Source: Isochrysis galbana
Taxonomy: Eukaryota; Haptophyta; Isochrysidales; Isochrysidaceae
Length of the DNA stretch: 64,000 nucleotides
Assembly (NCBI GenBank): GCA_018136815.1
Contig: CM030932.1
Location: forward strand, 3,088,614 to 3,152,613
Direction of reading: 5' to 3'
Shown here: in pieces, positions 1-10,900 of the stretch
How positions within the stretch are numbered: position 1 is the stretch's first letter
How the letters are laid out: every line of letters begins with the position of its first letter
Made by a program: the position numbers and the translations under genes
The notes under the pieces: model-generated
What the model was told of the DNA's origin: nothing
The model's input: only the letters and a program-made list of their open reading frames with translations
Databases searched by the model: none

Positions 1-62
1 CTTAGACATGCATGGCTTAATCTTTGAGACAAGCATATGACTACTGGCAGGATCAACCAGGT
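1..62 (-). rRNA. 18S rRNA gene, 5' end (partial)
   Basis: The reverse complement of these bases is the near-universal start of eukaryotic small-subunit rRNA, including the forward-primer motif CTGGTTGATCCTGCCAGTAG followed by the invariant helix that ends CATGCATGTCTAAG. The gene therefore reads leftward and runs off the window, with its mature 5' end near position 62. It would encode the RNA core of the 40S subunit, transcribed by Pol I as part of the rDNA unit. The identification is direct; the exact mature end is uncertain by a base or two. Confidence 0.95.
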
Positions 63-3000
63 AGCCCATACAACGAGTGCCACGCGCGATCCAATCAGAA
101 CGCGCGCACACCGTGATGGACCAGACCCAACTACACCCACACGACCCCAACCCCAAAGGGGAGGAGGCGTGCAGGCGCAGCCGAGGCTGATCGACAGTGC
201 TTCCGCAGATCCGCAAACAAGCGGATCCGCTTCAATCACACGTCGATTGTGAGGTCGAGCCACCCAAAAGGATGAGGGCTCGTGCGGGGCCACATCGCAC
301 CATTCCAATCGGAACAACGCGAGCAACCACGCATCTCGTCTCCACTCAATCAAAGAGCAAACACGACGAATCAGACTCCGGAGGCGCCTCGACTCACTCA
401 CTGCTCCAACTCACGCCTCTGCCGGCCCAATGCGAGCCAGCAAGCGGCGAAAGTAATACGCAGCAAGCTGAGGAGATGCCACCAAGTCCGACTCTGCAGC
501 CTCTCTGTCCCACGCTCAGAGTCCAAAGGACTCAACAAGCTGCGGGAAGAAGCGCTGCTGGGAGGATACACTAGGCATCTGCCCATAGGGAAACCATCTG
601 TCTCTCACACACCGGCGCTCACCACACGGCTGCCACGAAAGGCGGAACCGGTAGGAGCTTGGCGTCGGGGGAAAGACCCCACAGCAGCATAAAGAGAGGA
701 CAAAGCTCTGTTTGGGGCCACAAGGAGCCCCGCACATCACACCCTCTCTCACGCCAACTGCTCGGTCAGCAGGCAGCAGCTCAAGCCAAGGCGAGCTGCG
801 CCGTGGGAGGACACTGCGGCAGCCTTGCGGCTCGCATGCGCCCTCCTCACCTATCCCTCCCCTCAGCTTACTCCCTATTTACGAATCTACTCCCAAGTCC
901 GCTCGCGGACACGTCCGCAATCACGCTCGCCACACCTCCCGCAGACCTGCCGCCGCTAGTTCGACCCACACACTCCTCCGCGTGAGAGCTTCACCCATCC
1001 ATGCTTCTTCTCATAGCGCCGCCTCCCCGAACTCACCTCTCCCCCTCCCTCCCCCTCTCTCTCCTCGCCCCCCCCTCCCCCCCCGTCGCTCGCCGCGCCG
1101 CTCGCCGCGCCGCCGGTCCACCAGGGGCACCAAGCTCCACTCGGCATGCGAGCCGCCCGTCGGACGGGGCGGAGCCAGCTCGAGCGCGCACGATTCATCT
1201 GCAAACACGCCCGCCGCCCACGCCCCTCTGCCTCTCGGCAGCGCCAGACCGAGCGCCACACCGTGAAGCGCAACCGCGCCAGCCTGCCCGCCGCCTCCAC
1301 GCATCGCACAAATCCAAGCTGCGTCGACCGACGCTCGCTCCCTCTCTCCGCACGCGCACCCACCGAGCGCCGCTCGCTCACCGCATCGCGTCGCCTCCCC
1401 CCTCACCGGCCCTCCGAGCCAAACCTCCTCTCTTCCCCATTCGCATCGACTGCGCGCCCGCCCGCCCGCCCGCCCGCCCGCCCTCTTCTTGCGTGCTAGC
1501 AGGGGCGCCAGCTCCGACGCTCATCCATTCATCCCCACACTACTTACCCCGTCGCAACCCTCATGCCCGCCTTCTCCTCCTCCATCCTCCTCACGCGGGA
1601 CGACCGCACTTCACACCCGTGCTCTCCTCGGCCGTGCCCTCGGCCCTCCTCCGTCCTCAGCCGTTCGCCCCCCCTCCAACCCCCCTTCCTTCTCCCGCGG
1701 CCGGTCACCGTCCACCGTGACCGTCGTTCCGTCATGCCTCCACGGGCGTGCTGCCACGCGCGCTCTCCTCTCTCCTCCCTCTTGACGACCCTCTGTCGAG
1801 CGCAGCCACACAGCTCAGACGCAAGGGGGGCTCCCGCCGGTGCGGTAGTGTCACAAGCAAGCAGAACAGCGTCGAAAGCGACGAGGGAGGCGAGAGTGCG
1901 CGAGGTTTCAACGCCGTGCCGCCAAGAAGCAGCGCGAGACAGGGAGGAACACGGGCGCGCGAGCGACCGAGAGGAAACGGGATTGTGTCGCCGGATAGAG
2001 CCCCGCCAAAGCAAGGCAGAAGGGGGACAAGGAGACAGCGGAGAAAAGGGGACTCTCGGTCGGCTGGAGGGGTGGATGCGACATGCGCGTTCTCGCGGCC
2101 CTTCCGTCCCAACCGCACAGCTACGCACGACAAGCCGCGTGCGGGGAGGGAGGGGCTGGGCGGATAGTTCAACAGGGCCCATGCCGCCGAGAAGGAGTGC
2201 CAGGCGGGCAGGGGACGGGCGGGAGAGGCAGAGGAACGAGCGTGGCGAATGCGTGGGAAGAGCCTCGCCACAGGAAGGAACAGAGGAGACGACGAGGAAT
2301 CGGTAGCCAACGCAGGCGTGCCAACCCCCATCCCCCACCACGCTTGGAAGGGCTACTGCCGCGGCGGCAGCCTGCGTGTCACATCCTGCGCGTCGGCCTC
2401 TTCCCCTACAGACAAGACGTCCCTCCTCCGTGGGCCGTCGTAAGCTTTCCCGCCCCGTCTCCCCTCTTCCCTTGCTGGCTTCCCGCCGTTCACTTTCATG
2501 CCCCTCCACGTCACTCTCGGCTCATCGCCACTGTGCTAATCGATCCCCTCACCTGGCCCCGGTCTCCCGGCGCCATGCCTCGCCCGCCACTTTCGCTCTC
2601 TTGGCCGCCATCCTTCCCCCTTTCCCCTTGCGACCATCGCCCCCGTGTCGCCTTTGCCCCCGTTTCCCCTGTCGTCTGGGAGAGAGCGAGCCCCTTCCCC
2701 GTGTGCTCGGCGTCCGTGCTCTCTCTCTTTCTCTGCGGCAACGGAGAGCCAACCATACGGATGCGGCAGCAAAATCCATTGCGCACCTCGCGAGGTGTCC
2801 CTCTTCTCTCGCTTGCGAGGCACGCGCAGAGGCTATCGGCCAAGCCTCCGACAGGCAGTGGCTATCCCCAATTGCCCTTGGCATGCCAATCGGTTGCGAT
2901 CTTAGCCCGGGCCGGCTCGAGATCACTCAACTTATCGTGGTCCTGTCCGTCTCCCAGCGTCTAGACCCCTCCTCGTTGTGTCTTCCAGTTCTGGTGCTCA

Positions 3001-3240
3001 TTGGGGCCTTGGCCTTGGCGGTGTCATGTCCAGCTTCGAGGTGGCACATTTTGCGCTCATGCGAACATTCAATGGCATGGCTATCGACGCGATTATCTAT
3101 TGGAGGGAGTGAGAATCCGTGTTGTGGCTAGAGAAAAGCACGATACTCGCATCTCACGGACCAATTTCACGATGGTCTTTCGGTTCCCATCGCGCAACCC
3201 GCAGCACTTTCCCCGCGGCCTCTCCCCAGCCCCCCGCGCT
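63..3240 (-). other. Probable rDNA 5' external transcribed spacer and intergenic spacer
   Basis: This stretch lies immediately upstream of the 18S gene on the minus strand, so by position it should hold the 5' ETS, the Pol I promoter and part of the intergenic spacer. It is C/T- and G-rich and low in complexity, with a CGCC/CCCG run near 1455-1485. Many overlapping frames are open on both strands and none resembles a protein I know. I could not locate the promoter or the limit between spacer and ordinary DNA, and I saw no 5S or tRNA gene. Confidence 0.45.
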
Positions 3241-3276
3241 CCCCGTCGCTTGCTTCCCCCCCCCCCCCCCCCCCCC

Positions 3277-3376
3277 NNNNNNNNNNNNNNNNNNNNNNNN
3301 NNNNNNNNNNNNNNNNNNNNNNNNNNNNNNNNNNNNNNNNNNNNNNNNNNNNNNNNNNNNNNNNNNNNNNNNNNNN
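3277..3376. other. Assembly gap (100 N)
   Basis: Exactly one hundred undetermined bases directly after a C homopolymer. The fixed length marks a scaffolding gap of unknown true size. It removes the 5' part of the hAT transposase that follows. Confidence 0.99.
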
Positions 3377-3377
3377 C

Positions 3378-4403
3378 CGCTGGTTCTCGTCGTACATGAT
3401 GGTCGAATGGTTTCATCAACAACGGCAGGCCATCCAGCTCTACGACGTGACGCATGGTGCGGAGGCGAGTAAGAACGATGCGTACAAAACGAATCGGCTG
3501 CTGCACAAGGACTGGGATATTATCGAGCAGAGCATGGCGGTCTTGCAGTCACCGGCGCAAATCACGAAGCTGCTCGAGGGCACACGCTACGTCACGATCT
3601 CCTTGATTCTCCCGAGCATTTATCGGCTGATCGAGGGCGCCAAGTCTTCATCAATTTTGATGCCTTGGCGGCCGCCGGGGCAATGTTGGATCAACGTGCA
3701 CACTCTGGAGGCTGAGGTGCGTGCTGCTCGAGTTTTGATGTACATGAGTTTGAAGAGGCGCTGGCTCGACGATCTGCCCCAATCTCAACGGGACGAACTC
3801 GATGTTGCCACGCTCTTGGACCCGAGGTTCAAGACATACGAGTTCCCGGGCCTCGCCAATACCGACTTGTCGATGGAAAAGGAGGATGCCATGGCTACGC
3901 TCAAAGGTGTGTGGCAATGCATGTGGAAGCCTAGCCCCCTGGCCCTTGCACAAGAAGCCGCACCTTCCACTGCCTTTTCCCCTGCGGAAGTCGCATACAC
4001 GGCGTCGGAGATGGTCAAGCACGGCGGTACGGTGAGCTCGGCCTTCGCCATGCCGTTGGCCCCAACGTCCGACAAAGACGACCCGTCGGACGCAACCGGA
4101 GAAGCAGATGTGGATGATTTGCAGATCTACTTGGCGATGCCCAAGGTATCAAACATGGACATAGACATCCTCGATTGGTGGAAAGCGCGCGATCACGACA
4201 AGAAGCAAGATGCCACGACTGGCAGACCCCAGGGGCTTCCGACGTTGGCGAAGATGGCTCGTCAATACCTAGGGCGCCCGGCTTCTTCTGCGGGGGTGGA
4301 GCGCGCATTCTCCAAAGCTGGGAAGCTGCATGATGATTTGAAGTCTGCTCAGATGGATGAAACATTAGAGCATGCTTTGCTAGCTGCGGCCAACTGTCAG
4401 TGA
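3378..4403 (+). CDS. hAT-family transposase, C-terminal part
   Basis: The frame leaves the gap already coding (Arg-Trp-Phe-Ser-Ser-Tyr) and ends with a stop at 4401-4403. The last 75 residues match the hAT C-terminal dimerisation region: LPTLAKMARQYLGRPASS, then GVERAFSKAGK and a hydrophobic helix. Upstream, a region with RFKTYEF resembles the second half of the RNase-H-like catalytic domain (LLDPRFK is a hAT hallmark). hAT enzymes cut and paste DNA in the nucleus and leave 8-bp duplications. The BED zinc finger and first catalytic Asp would lie left of or inside the gap, so this entry is incomplete, though no frame break is visible. An unlinked BED-like ORF lies near 55.9 kb. The family call is secure; activity is unknown. 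Confidence 0.85.
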   Translation, partial: RWFSSYMMVEWFHQQRQAIQLYDVTHGAEASKNDAYKTNRLLHKDWDIIEQSMAVLQSPAQITKLLEGTRYVTISLILPSIYRLIEGAKSSSILMPWRPPGQCWINVHTLEAEVRAARVLMYMSLKRRWLDDLPQSQRDELDVATLLDPRFKTYEFPGLANTDLSMEKEDAMATLKGVWQCMWKPSPLALAQEAAPSTAFSPAEVAYTASEMVKHGGTVSSAFAMPLAPTSDKDDPSDATGEADVDDLQIYLAMPKVSNMDIDILDWWKARDHDKKQDATTGRPQGLPTLAKMARQYLGRPASSAGVERAFSKAGKLHDDLKSAQMDETLEHALLAAANCQ

Positions 4404-4499
4404 GTGCGTATGTGTGGTGCGTGCGTTGTGCGTTGTCGTATTTGACCTTTCGTATGCACGCGCGCGAAGCCAGCACTCGCGCACCCGGCTAGGGCACTA

Positions 4500-4637
4500 T
4501 CTACCCTGTTAATACTATTGGCAATATTTACTATCTTGTTAGATACTATTAGCTCTGAAGCACTAACTTGTTAGATACTATTAGCTCATTTTGCTCCCTC
4601 TATGCCTATTATCTAGATATCTAGGTATCTTGTTCCA
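4500..4637. repeat. AT-rich dispersed repeat, inverted copy at about 46130-46310
   Basis: Two tandem occurrences of a CTTGTTAGATACTATTAGCT motif and an ATCTAGATAT stretch stand out from GC-rich surroundings. The same roughly 100 bp appears in reverse orientation at about 46140-46265. Both copies are followed by the 12-mer TTCCACACCTTA and then by a LINE endonuclease fragment broken at the same point. A MITE or a hAT end is possible, but I could not define terminal repeats. Confidence 0.6.
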
Positions 4638-4642
4638 CACCT

Positions 4643-5881
4643 TACCTCCCAGTGGTGGGCACCTTCGAAGTCGTCGGATATAAAACGGGGCGCACGTACG
4701 ACGTGCGGATAGACAGCGAACTATTCGACTCGGAAGAGGTCCGAAAGGTTGTATCGCACCTATGGAAGAGCCACACAAACCCGGAGACCCCGGATGAAGA
4801 GATAGACGACGCTTGGGGCAATGCCAAAAGAGCGGTGGCCACATACCTCTTATGGGCGACGCGACAGGGCAAAGAGCACCAAGCGATTGCTAAAGCGATT
4901 GACGAGCTAGCGCTTCTGGGAATCGAGCTCGACGACGGAGAGCCTGACGCCCGGAAACTAGACAGAATCCGCGAACTTAACGCCACGATAGATACAATTC
5001 GGAAAACGTCCAGGCCCACGAACAAAGAGAGCTTCGACTCCCTCAAGAATGAGGAGAGAATGACGAAAGAGTTCTTCCAGAAGTTCCAATCCCGGGCATC
5101 CAATAGCGCTATACCAGAACTATACGTTACGGGCGACTGGAACGCCCCGGGCGACGACACAAGGGGCACAACCACCGACGATGCAGAGATACGCAAAGAG
5201 CTCCGTAGATACTACGTGTGGTTATACCAAGAGAGACAAAACGTGAGGGACCGCGACTTGGAGGCGGTGATGGAAGCACAACCCATGAACACATGGGATA
5301 GAGAAGCAATAGAGGGGAGAATTACCATGGAGGAACTACTGAACGCCATAGCACAGATGGGCAAAGGCAAAAGCGCGGGACCGGACGCGCTACCGGCGGA
5401 ATTCTATAAAAGCTTCGTAGAGATAGTTAAGCACGACTTCCTAAGAGTTTTGAACCATGCGCTAGAACAGGGGCACCTGAACGTGTCTATGAGAGAAGGG
5501 GACATAATACTCTTGTATAAAAAAGGGGACACGCGGGACCCTAGAAACTATAGACCTATCACGTTGCTACAAAGCGACTACAAAATCTTAGCCAAAATAC
5601 TCACGGACAGATTGAAAACGGTGATCGGAAACATTATCTCGAAGGACCAACTGGGTTTCGTCCCACATCGACTAATAGGCGAAGCTACTCACTTGTTTAG
5701 GACCGCCAAAGCAGGCATGGGCAGACAGCCGAAGAAAAGGATCGACATGAACGACATATACCCTTTGTTCACACTAGGTGCAAGAGGAAAGCTAGAACCA
5801 AGTCTAGAGCTGCAAACCTTGACCACCTCGATGGGGGTGGCATATATAATTGCCGAGGGACCCGTACCAGAACAACTCTGA
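4643..5881 (+). pseudogene. LINE pol fragment: endonuclease end plus N-terminal reverse transcriptase
   Basis: The frame opens on the last residues of an AP-type endonuclease (...Leu-Pro-Val) and continues through a linker into the start of a non-LTR reverse transcriptase. Recognisable RT blocks are GKGKSAGPDALPAEFYKSF, then YKKGDTRDPRNYRPITLLQS, YKILAKILTDRL and DQLGFVPHR. After about residue 350 it jumps to an unrelated tail (GRQPKKRIDMND), so the catalytic YADD block is missing and the copy cannot be active. The tail recurs at 46524-46620 in another copy, which suggests an internal deletion joining RT block 3 to the LINE 3' end. The first Met-Val in this frame is a GTG, so no true start is present. 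Confidence 0.85.
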
Positions 5882-6197
5882 GACGCGATACTCCTCGACT
5901 GGACATAAACCCACCGAGACACAATAGCGACAAGCAAGGGCGAGAAAGACGAGCAAGCCCGTGACCCGACAAGCACAAGATGACAATCGACCAACAACAG
6001 GCCTGCCCGGAACCCGCGCCTTGAACCAGGCTCGTGGTAGCGCACCCGAGCCGAACCCCGGATACCGAAGACAAAGGAATGAAGGGGGGAAGGGGAGGAG
6101 GTGGAGGAAAGGGAAGCTAAGGGCGGTGGCGGCAGGGATGGGGAATTACCCTAGTTTAGTAGGTGTGTAGCCCAGAATAATCTTCAGATGTTTATTT
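5882..6197 (+). mobile_element. LINE 3' untranslated end with T-rich tail
   Basis: This follows the RT relic and matches about 46690-47008 closely, including the GAAGACAAAGGAATGAAGGG block, the GTAGGTGTGTAGCCCAGAAT block and the ending TCTTCAGATGTTT with a T run. A related ending (AGCCC...GAATCTTCAGAT) occurs in reverse near 16470-16500 and forward near 62455-62475. I take it as the common 3' end of this LINE group. The T-run tail, instead of poly-A, is notable. Confidence 0.7.
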
Positions 6198-6199
6198 TT

Positions 6200-6946
6200 T
6201 TTCAACTAAGTTTATACTTGGTTGCCCCATGGGGGGGCACGAGCCCCCCCCTCTCTCCACTCCTCCCCTGCCATGGGGGAGGAACAACCCATGCTCCTGG
6301 CACGCCTGATGGCTTGCCAGGAGCAGAATGCCCTGCTGACCCACTCTCTCACTGGCAGGCTTGCCTGCCTCGCGCGTCCTGGCCTGTCGTGGCCAGCCCA
6401 TCGCTCCAACCCCCCTCCCCCCCTGTTCGACAGGCAGACAGGTGCAGATTGGGGACCCCTGAGGCACAGGAGCGCCAGCGAGGGAGAGGCAGGGGAGGCC
6501 AGGGCCCAGCCCCAGCCTCCTCTGCCCCCTGAGCTGGCCTCCAGGGGCCTCCAGGGGTCGCCAGGGGCAGCTGCAGGCCTGTCGCAGGCGCGCCATCGCG
6601 CGTGCCTGCAGGAGAGGGGAGAGAGAGCGCGGAGAAGGGGGTGGGCGGAGCGAGAGCTCCGCTCACCGGAAAATATGTAAGTCCCGCACCTGTTTACAGG
6701 ATAAGTCGGGACCGAGGCCGCCGCCAGCCCGGTAGGCGTAGGAGGAAGGGGGGAACGGATCGCCGGGGGGGGGCGCGGGCCACCGACCATATCTAAGCCC
6801 TTTTCCCCTATCCCCCTAGTAGTGCACGGGGGGAGTCGCCTGATGGCGGGGGGGAAAGGGCCGGCGGATTGGGGGTGTAGAAAGTTTCCTACGTGAGTAG
6901 AAAGTAGAGGCTGCACGGTCGCGTGTGCGGTGAGACTATTAAGAAA
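6200..6946 (-). mobile_element. SINE-like element B, full-length copy
   Basis: Read on the minus strand, this matches 39806-40553 end to end. It starts with TTCTTAATAGTCTCACCGCA, contains a CATATTTTCCGGTGAGCGGA block and a CTCCTGGCAAGCCATCAGGC block, and ends CCAAGTATAAACTTAGTT. No long ORF is conserved between copies. It abuts the T-rich LINE tail at 6197. I see no target duplication here, unlike in the 39.8-kb copy. Fragments elsewhere keep the TATAAACTTAGTT end. Confidence 0.75.
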
Positions 6947-7330
6947 TTAATATTAGTATTATCTCCGGGCTTCGCTCGGAGACGTCAAATGTCCAATGGG
7001 CTCCACGGATGGCTGATTTCGACGAGATTTCGGCTCGCGGCCGTCCGATTGGCGTGATTGTCTGGGTGGTCCCCGTGTATCTGGTGTCTGGCGGGGGCCC
7101 CAACCAATCTTGATGGATCGTCGTAGACGGGCACGCACACGCCCCGCGCCCCGCGCCCGGTCTCGATTTGAAGTTCAGCTTTTCGGCCCTTTGCGACTTT
7201 AGCGTCTTTTGTAAGTATTTGGTTACGTTTTGTTGTGGAGGGTCTTGATTGGAATGGGCCCCGGATATGTGCTTGTTGGGTGTATAGGGAACTTTCTACC
7301 GAAAAAAATCCTCAAATTTTCTCAACCTTG
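6947..7330. other. Spacer with distant similarity to the 205-bp tandem repeat
   Basis: No gene is visible. The words GCTGATTTCGACGAGATTTC and GCGATT/GGCGTG echo the unit tandemly repeated at 33829-34461, and TTTAGCGTC near 7199 echoes the sequence following that array. This is probably an older single copy of the same repeat. Confidence 0.4.
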
Positions 7331-7336
7331 AGATGG

Positions 7337-7621
7337 TCATTTTCTTACCCCTAACAAAAAAACCCTGTTTGACCGCCCTATCCCTATGGGAGGTGGGCCT
7401 ATGAGGCCCCCACTGTCTATGGTTTTGTTTGGATTGGCTGGTCTGTGATGGTGTCTGGTGTGGTGTGTCTGTGCGGCTGTGCTTGAGGAAGGCTCGAGTC
7501 GTGGCTCGCGGGTACTAGGGCGGGCGTGGCCCTGGCTGGAGGGCGCTGCGTCGGCCATATCCTGATCGGCCGGCGCGGCGGGGTGGGCAGAGGGAGGGGG
7601 TGGGAGCGAGGCGCGCTCCAT
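7337..7621 (-). pseudogene. LINE ORF1 N-terminal fragment (inverted piece)
   Basis: The minus-strand ORF starts MERASLPPPPSAHPAAPADQ and matches the beginnings at 21817 (-), 39123 (+) and, over the first four residues, 53709 (-) and 59357 (+). A hairpin CTATCG/CGATAG at 7626-7644 precedes the ATG. The ORF is short and ends in unrelated sequence. It lies head-to-head with a plus-strand LINE 3' end starting near 7648, an arrangement expected after twin-primed reverse transcription. Confidence 0.65.
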
Positions 7622-7647
7622 GACCCTATCGTTCATAACGATAGTTG

Positions 7648-7880
7648 CGACCAACAACAGATAACAGTTAATAACAGGCCTGCCTCAACCCACCTCCAGA
7701 TTCAGACGCCAAGGTATGAGAGCACCTGGGCCCAAACCCGGAAACCGGAAACCAAAGACAACGAAACGAAGGCGGGAAGGGAAAGGGCGGCGGGCGAGGG
7801 GAAAACAAAGGTAGTAGAAAGGTAGAGAGTAGAGCGTGCTGTGCCGAGTGTAGATGTTAGCCCTAAATCTTCATATGCTA
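7648..7880 (+). mobile_element. LINE 3' end fragment
   Basis: GACCAACAACAG, AACAGGCCTGCC and AAAGACAACGAA match the LINE 3' region at 5988-6080, and the ending GATGTTAGCCC...AATCTTCAT resembles the other LINE 3' tails. It is joined directly to the inverted ORF1 piece on its left. The edge of the large inverted duplication (about 7866) falls within this tail. Confidence 0.55.
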
Positions 7881-7963
7881 GCCCCGAATATGTACTGCAT
7901 TTAATATTACTTCAGGATTTTGGTGTTGAGACAAGTGCCGTGACTGCGGGGTGCTCTGAACTC

Positions 7964-10900
7964 TCAACTACACGATGAGCCCTGGACGTCGATGACGATG
8001 ACTGTCACGCAATCGCGAATACTTGTTGAACCCACCGAGGAAGTACTCTTATCTCCCGGGCAACTCTGACATGCCGTTTGGGAAGTGCTGCCGGTATCCG
8101 GGTTGTATGTGTGAAGGGGACAGGGTGTACAGTCCGCGGCACTCGCGCCACCTTGATCAACCTTGAAAGTGCCCGCAGGGCAGAGCTGTGGCGATGAGGA
8201 GCCCTCAGGGCAGTATGCTCCCGCCTCACAAGGAAGGCACGAACTCTTGCCACTTTGTGGTTGATATGTGCCTGCCGGGCAAGGCATGCAACCAGTCTCG
8301 CCGGGCGCTGAGGACGTGCCAGGCGAGCATGGCCGGCATTGCGCAGTTGTCTTGTCCGTACTGGGTGCGTAGTGGCTCCCCGGAATATTGGCGCATGCCT
8401 CACACTCATCACTTCCTAGCATGCGTTGCCCCATCGGGCAGAAGGTCTGAAGGTCGCACTGGTCACCAGATCCGACCTGCTGCAGCGTGTTTGCCGGACA
8501 TTCAATGCACGCACCGCCCTCACGCGCCATGAATTCTGGACAAAGGAAGCATGCACTTGAACCATGCAGTTGCGCGCCACCAGAACACGAACCAAAGATT
8601 ATTTGGACGGCGCCTTCCTCTTTGCCAACAACTACATCAAGTCGGCCGTCGCCATTGAGATCGCCAAGCGCTAGCGCAACTGTTTTGGAACTGTTGCCCG
8701 GGAGACTCATGGGATCCTCTACACCGCCAGCGCCGTCACCTCGGAAGAGCTGGACGGCGGTATCATCGGTGCCCACCAGAATATCCAGCCAGCCGTCGCC
8801 ATCCACATCGCCGAGCGATAGCGCCCGAGCGTTCAACGCTGGTCCAGGAAGGTCGACCGGATCCTCAAGGCCTCCCACACCATCACTACGATGAAGCTGG
8901 CTGGGGCTGCCGAAATTGGCAACGACCACGTCGAGCCAGCCGTCGCCAGTCACATCCCCTAGCGCTATCGCGCGCGTGTACCGCTTCTTGTCACCCAAAG
9001 TTGTTGCCCGTTGGAATGAGCCGCTGCCATCATTGAACATGACACTGGAGGGTACGTTTGCAATGCCGACGACCACATCGAGCCAGCCGTCGCCGTTGAT
9101 GTCGCCGAGAGCCACAGGACGTGGGTAGTGCTTCCTAAATTGAACTTCGCTGTCATAGAAATTGCTGATTGGTAAGATCTCCATCGGTCTGAAGCCACCC
9201 TTTCCGTCGCCGCGGAACAAGAAGAGAAGACGTGCAAAAAACCACGTCCTGTCCGTAATTTCAATGCAGTTCTCAGGGTCCACCATCGGAACATCAACGC
9301 AACGATTTTTCTCGTGGACCACTGTGGAGATGTCGGCCACCATGTCGAGCCAACCATCGTTATCAACGTCGCCAAGAGCCATGGAACCAATCGTCGCAGG
9401 GGGAAGGGGGTAGCCCAGCTGAGCATGAAGATTGAAATTGATGGCTATGTAGCCACTCTCCCCGGATGTGAGCAGTTGGCCATACCGATGATTAGCAACG
9501 ACTCCATCCAGCCGGCCATCGCGATTCAGATCGCCTAGAGCGATTGCTATCGTCCAAGTTCTTCCTCCAGGGAGAGGTATGTCCTCCAAGAAGCCGCCGG
9601 CGCCATCCCCCCGCAGCATGCGGTTATGCTCCGTGTAGATCCCAAGGAATATGTCAAGCCGACCGTCTCCGTCCATATCGCCAAGCGCAAGGTCACGCAG
9701 TGGACCGCCAACGTTAGGTAGAGTTGTCAGATCTTGGAAAGTTGAGAGGGCTCGGGTACCGTTGCCTCGAAAAACCTTGTCTGCTCCCGCATTACCAGAA
9801 GCAATGTCGAGGCGGCCGTCGAGATTGATGTCGCCGAGAGCCAACGCCCACGTAAAACTGTCGACATCAACCTCCTCGACAGCCGTGAAGCCGCCCTCTC
9901 CGTCTCCATGCAGGATCTGGTTCGGGGCGCCGAAATTGCCGACAACCACGTCAAGCTGGCCGTCACCGTCCACATCGCCCAATGCTATCGCACGGGTATT
10001 ACGACTGCCGCCTGGCAGATTCACGGCGTTCTCAAAGCTGCTGCTGCTGCCAATCACACCGCGAAAAAACTGATTGGCAGCTCCCTCGTTGCCCACGATG
10101 AGGTCGAGCCGTCCATCCCCGTCCACATCACCCAGAGCCAACGCGTAAGTGTTTTGTGCGCTGTCGGGCAGCTCAAGCACATCCGCAAATCCGCCCACGC
10201 CATCACCACGCAGCAGCTGGTTCGAAGTCAAGCGATTCCCCATGATAATGTCGAGAGCGCCATCGTCGTCCATGTCGCCAAGCGCGATGGCCCACGTAGC
10301 CCGACTGCCTCCGGGTAAATTTTCAACTCCTTTGAAGCCGCCGTTGCCATCTCCGCGTAAGAGCTGGTTAGGGGAGCCGCTGTTTCCCACCACGACATCG
10401 AGCCAACCATCGCCATCCACATCTCCTACTGCCAGTGCACGCGTGCTCTGCGCGCCGCCTGGAAGGGAGACAACTTCCTCAAAGTGACCCGAGCCGTTTC
10501 CTCGAAGCCATTGGTTGGCCACAGCATCATTGCCCAAGAGCAGATCGATTTGGTCGTCGCCGTCAATGTCTCCGAGCGCCAGTGCGTACGTACTTTCCTG
10601 GCCGCCAAGAAGCTCATTGGGCTCGTTCAGGCCACCCATGCTGTTGCCTCGATGTACGCGATTGGCACCGTCGATACTGGCTGCCAGCAAGTCCAGGTGT
10701 CCATCACCGTCGAGGTCCCCAAATGCTAGCGCAGCAGTGGTGGTCGTGTCCGTCGAAATGCTGGCGCCGTCCTCATAGAAAGCCTTTGGTACAGGGACGA
10801 GGTTTGAGATGGTCTCGACCGACACTGGAAGACCGAGAACACAACCGCCGGGGCGAGGTGGCCTTGAGCAAGTCGGCGGAGTCATGTGCAACTTGCCTGC

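Noticed and set aside
1001..2509. Long Pro/Arg/Ser-rich ORFs on both strands in the rDNA spacer
   Set aside because: Low-complexity GC-rich DNA keeps several frames open at once; none shows a domain, and position fits rDNA spacer.
4015..4476. Antisense ORF over the hAT transposase
   Set aside because: The plus-strand frame has clear hAT motifs; the antisense has none.
5719..5881. Tail of the first LINE fragment as part of the reverse transcriptase
   Set aside because: It recurs alone next to the 3' UTR at 46524-46620 and lacks RT motifs, so it is the 3' end joined by a deletion.
8005..10617. ORFs antisense or out of frame to the FG-GAP genes
   Set aside because: Shadows of the repeated LGDxDGDG coding DNA; the same shadows appear in the other arm.
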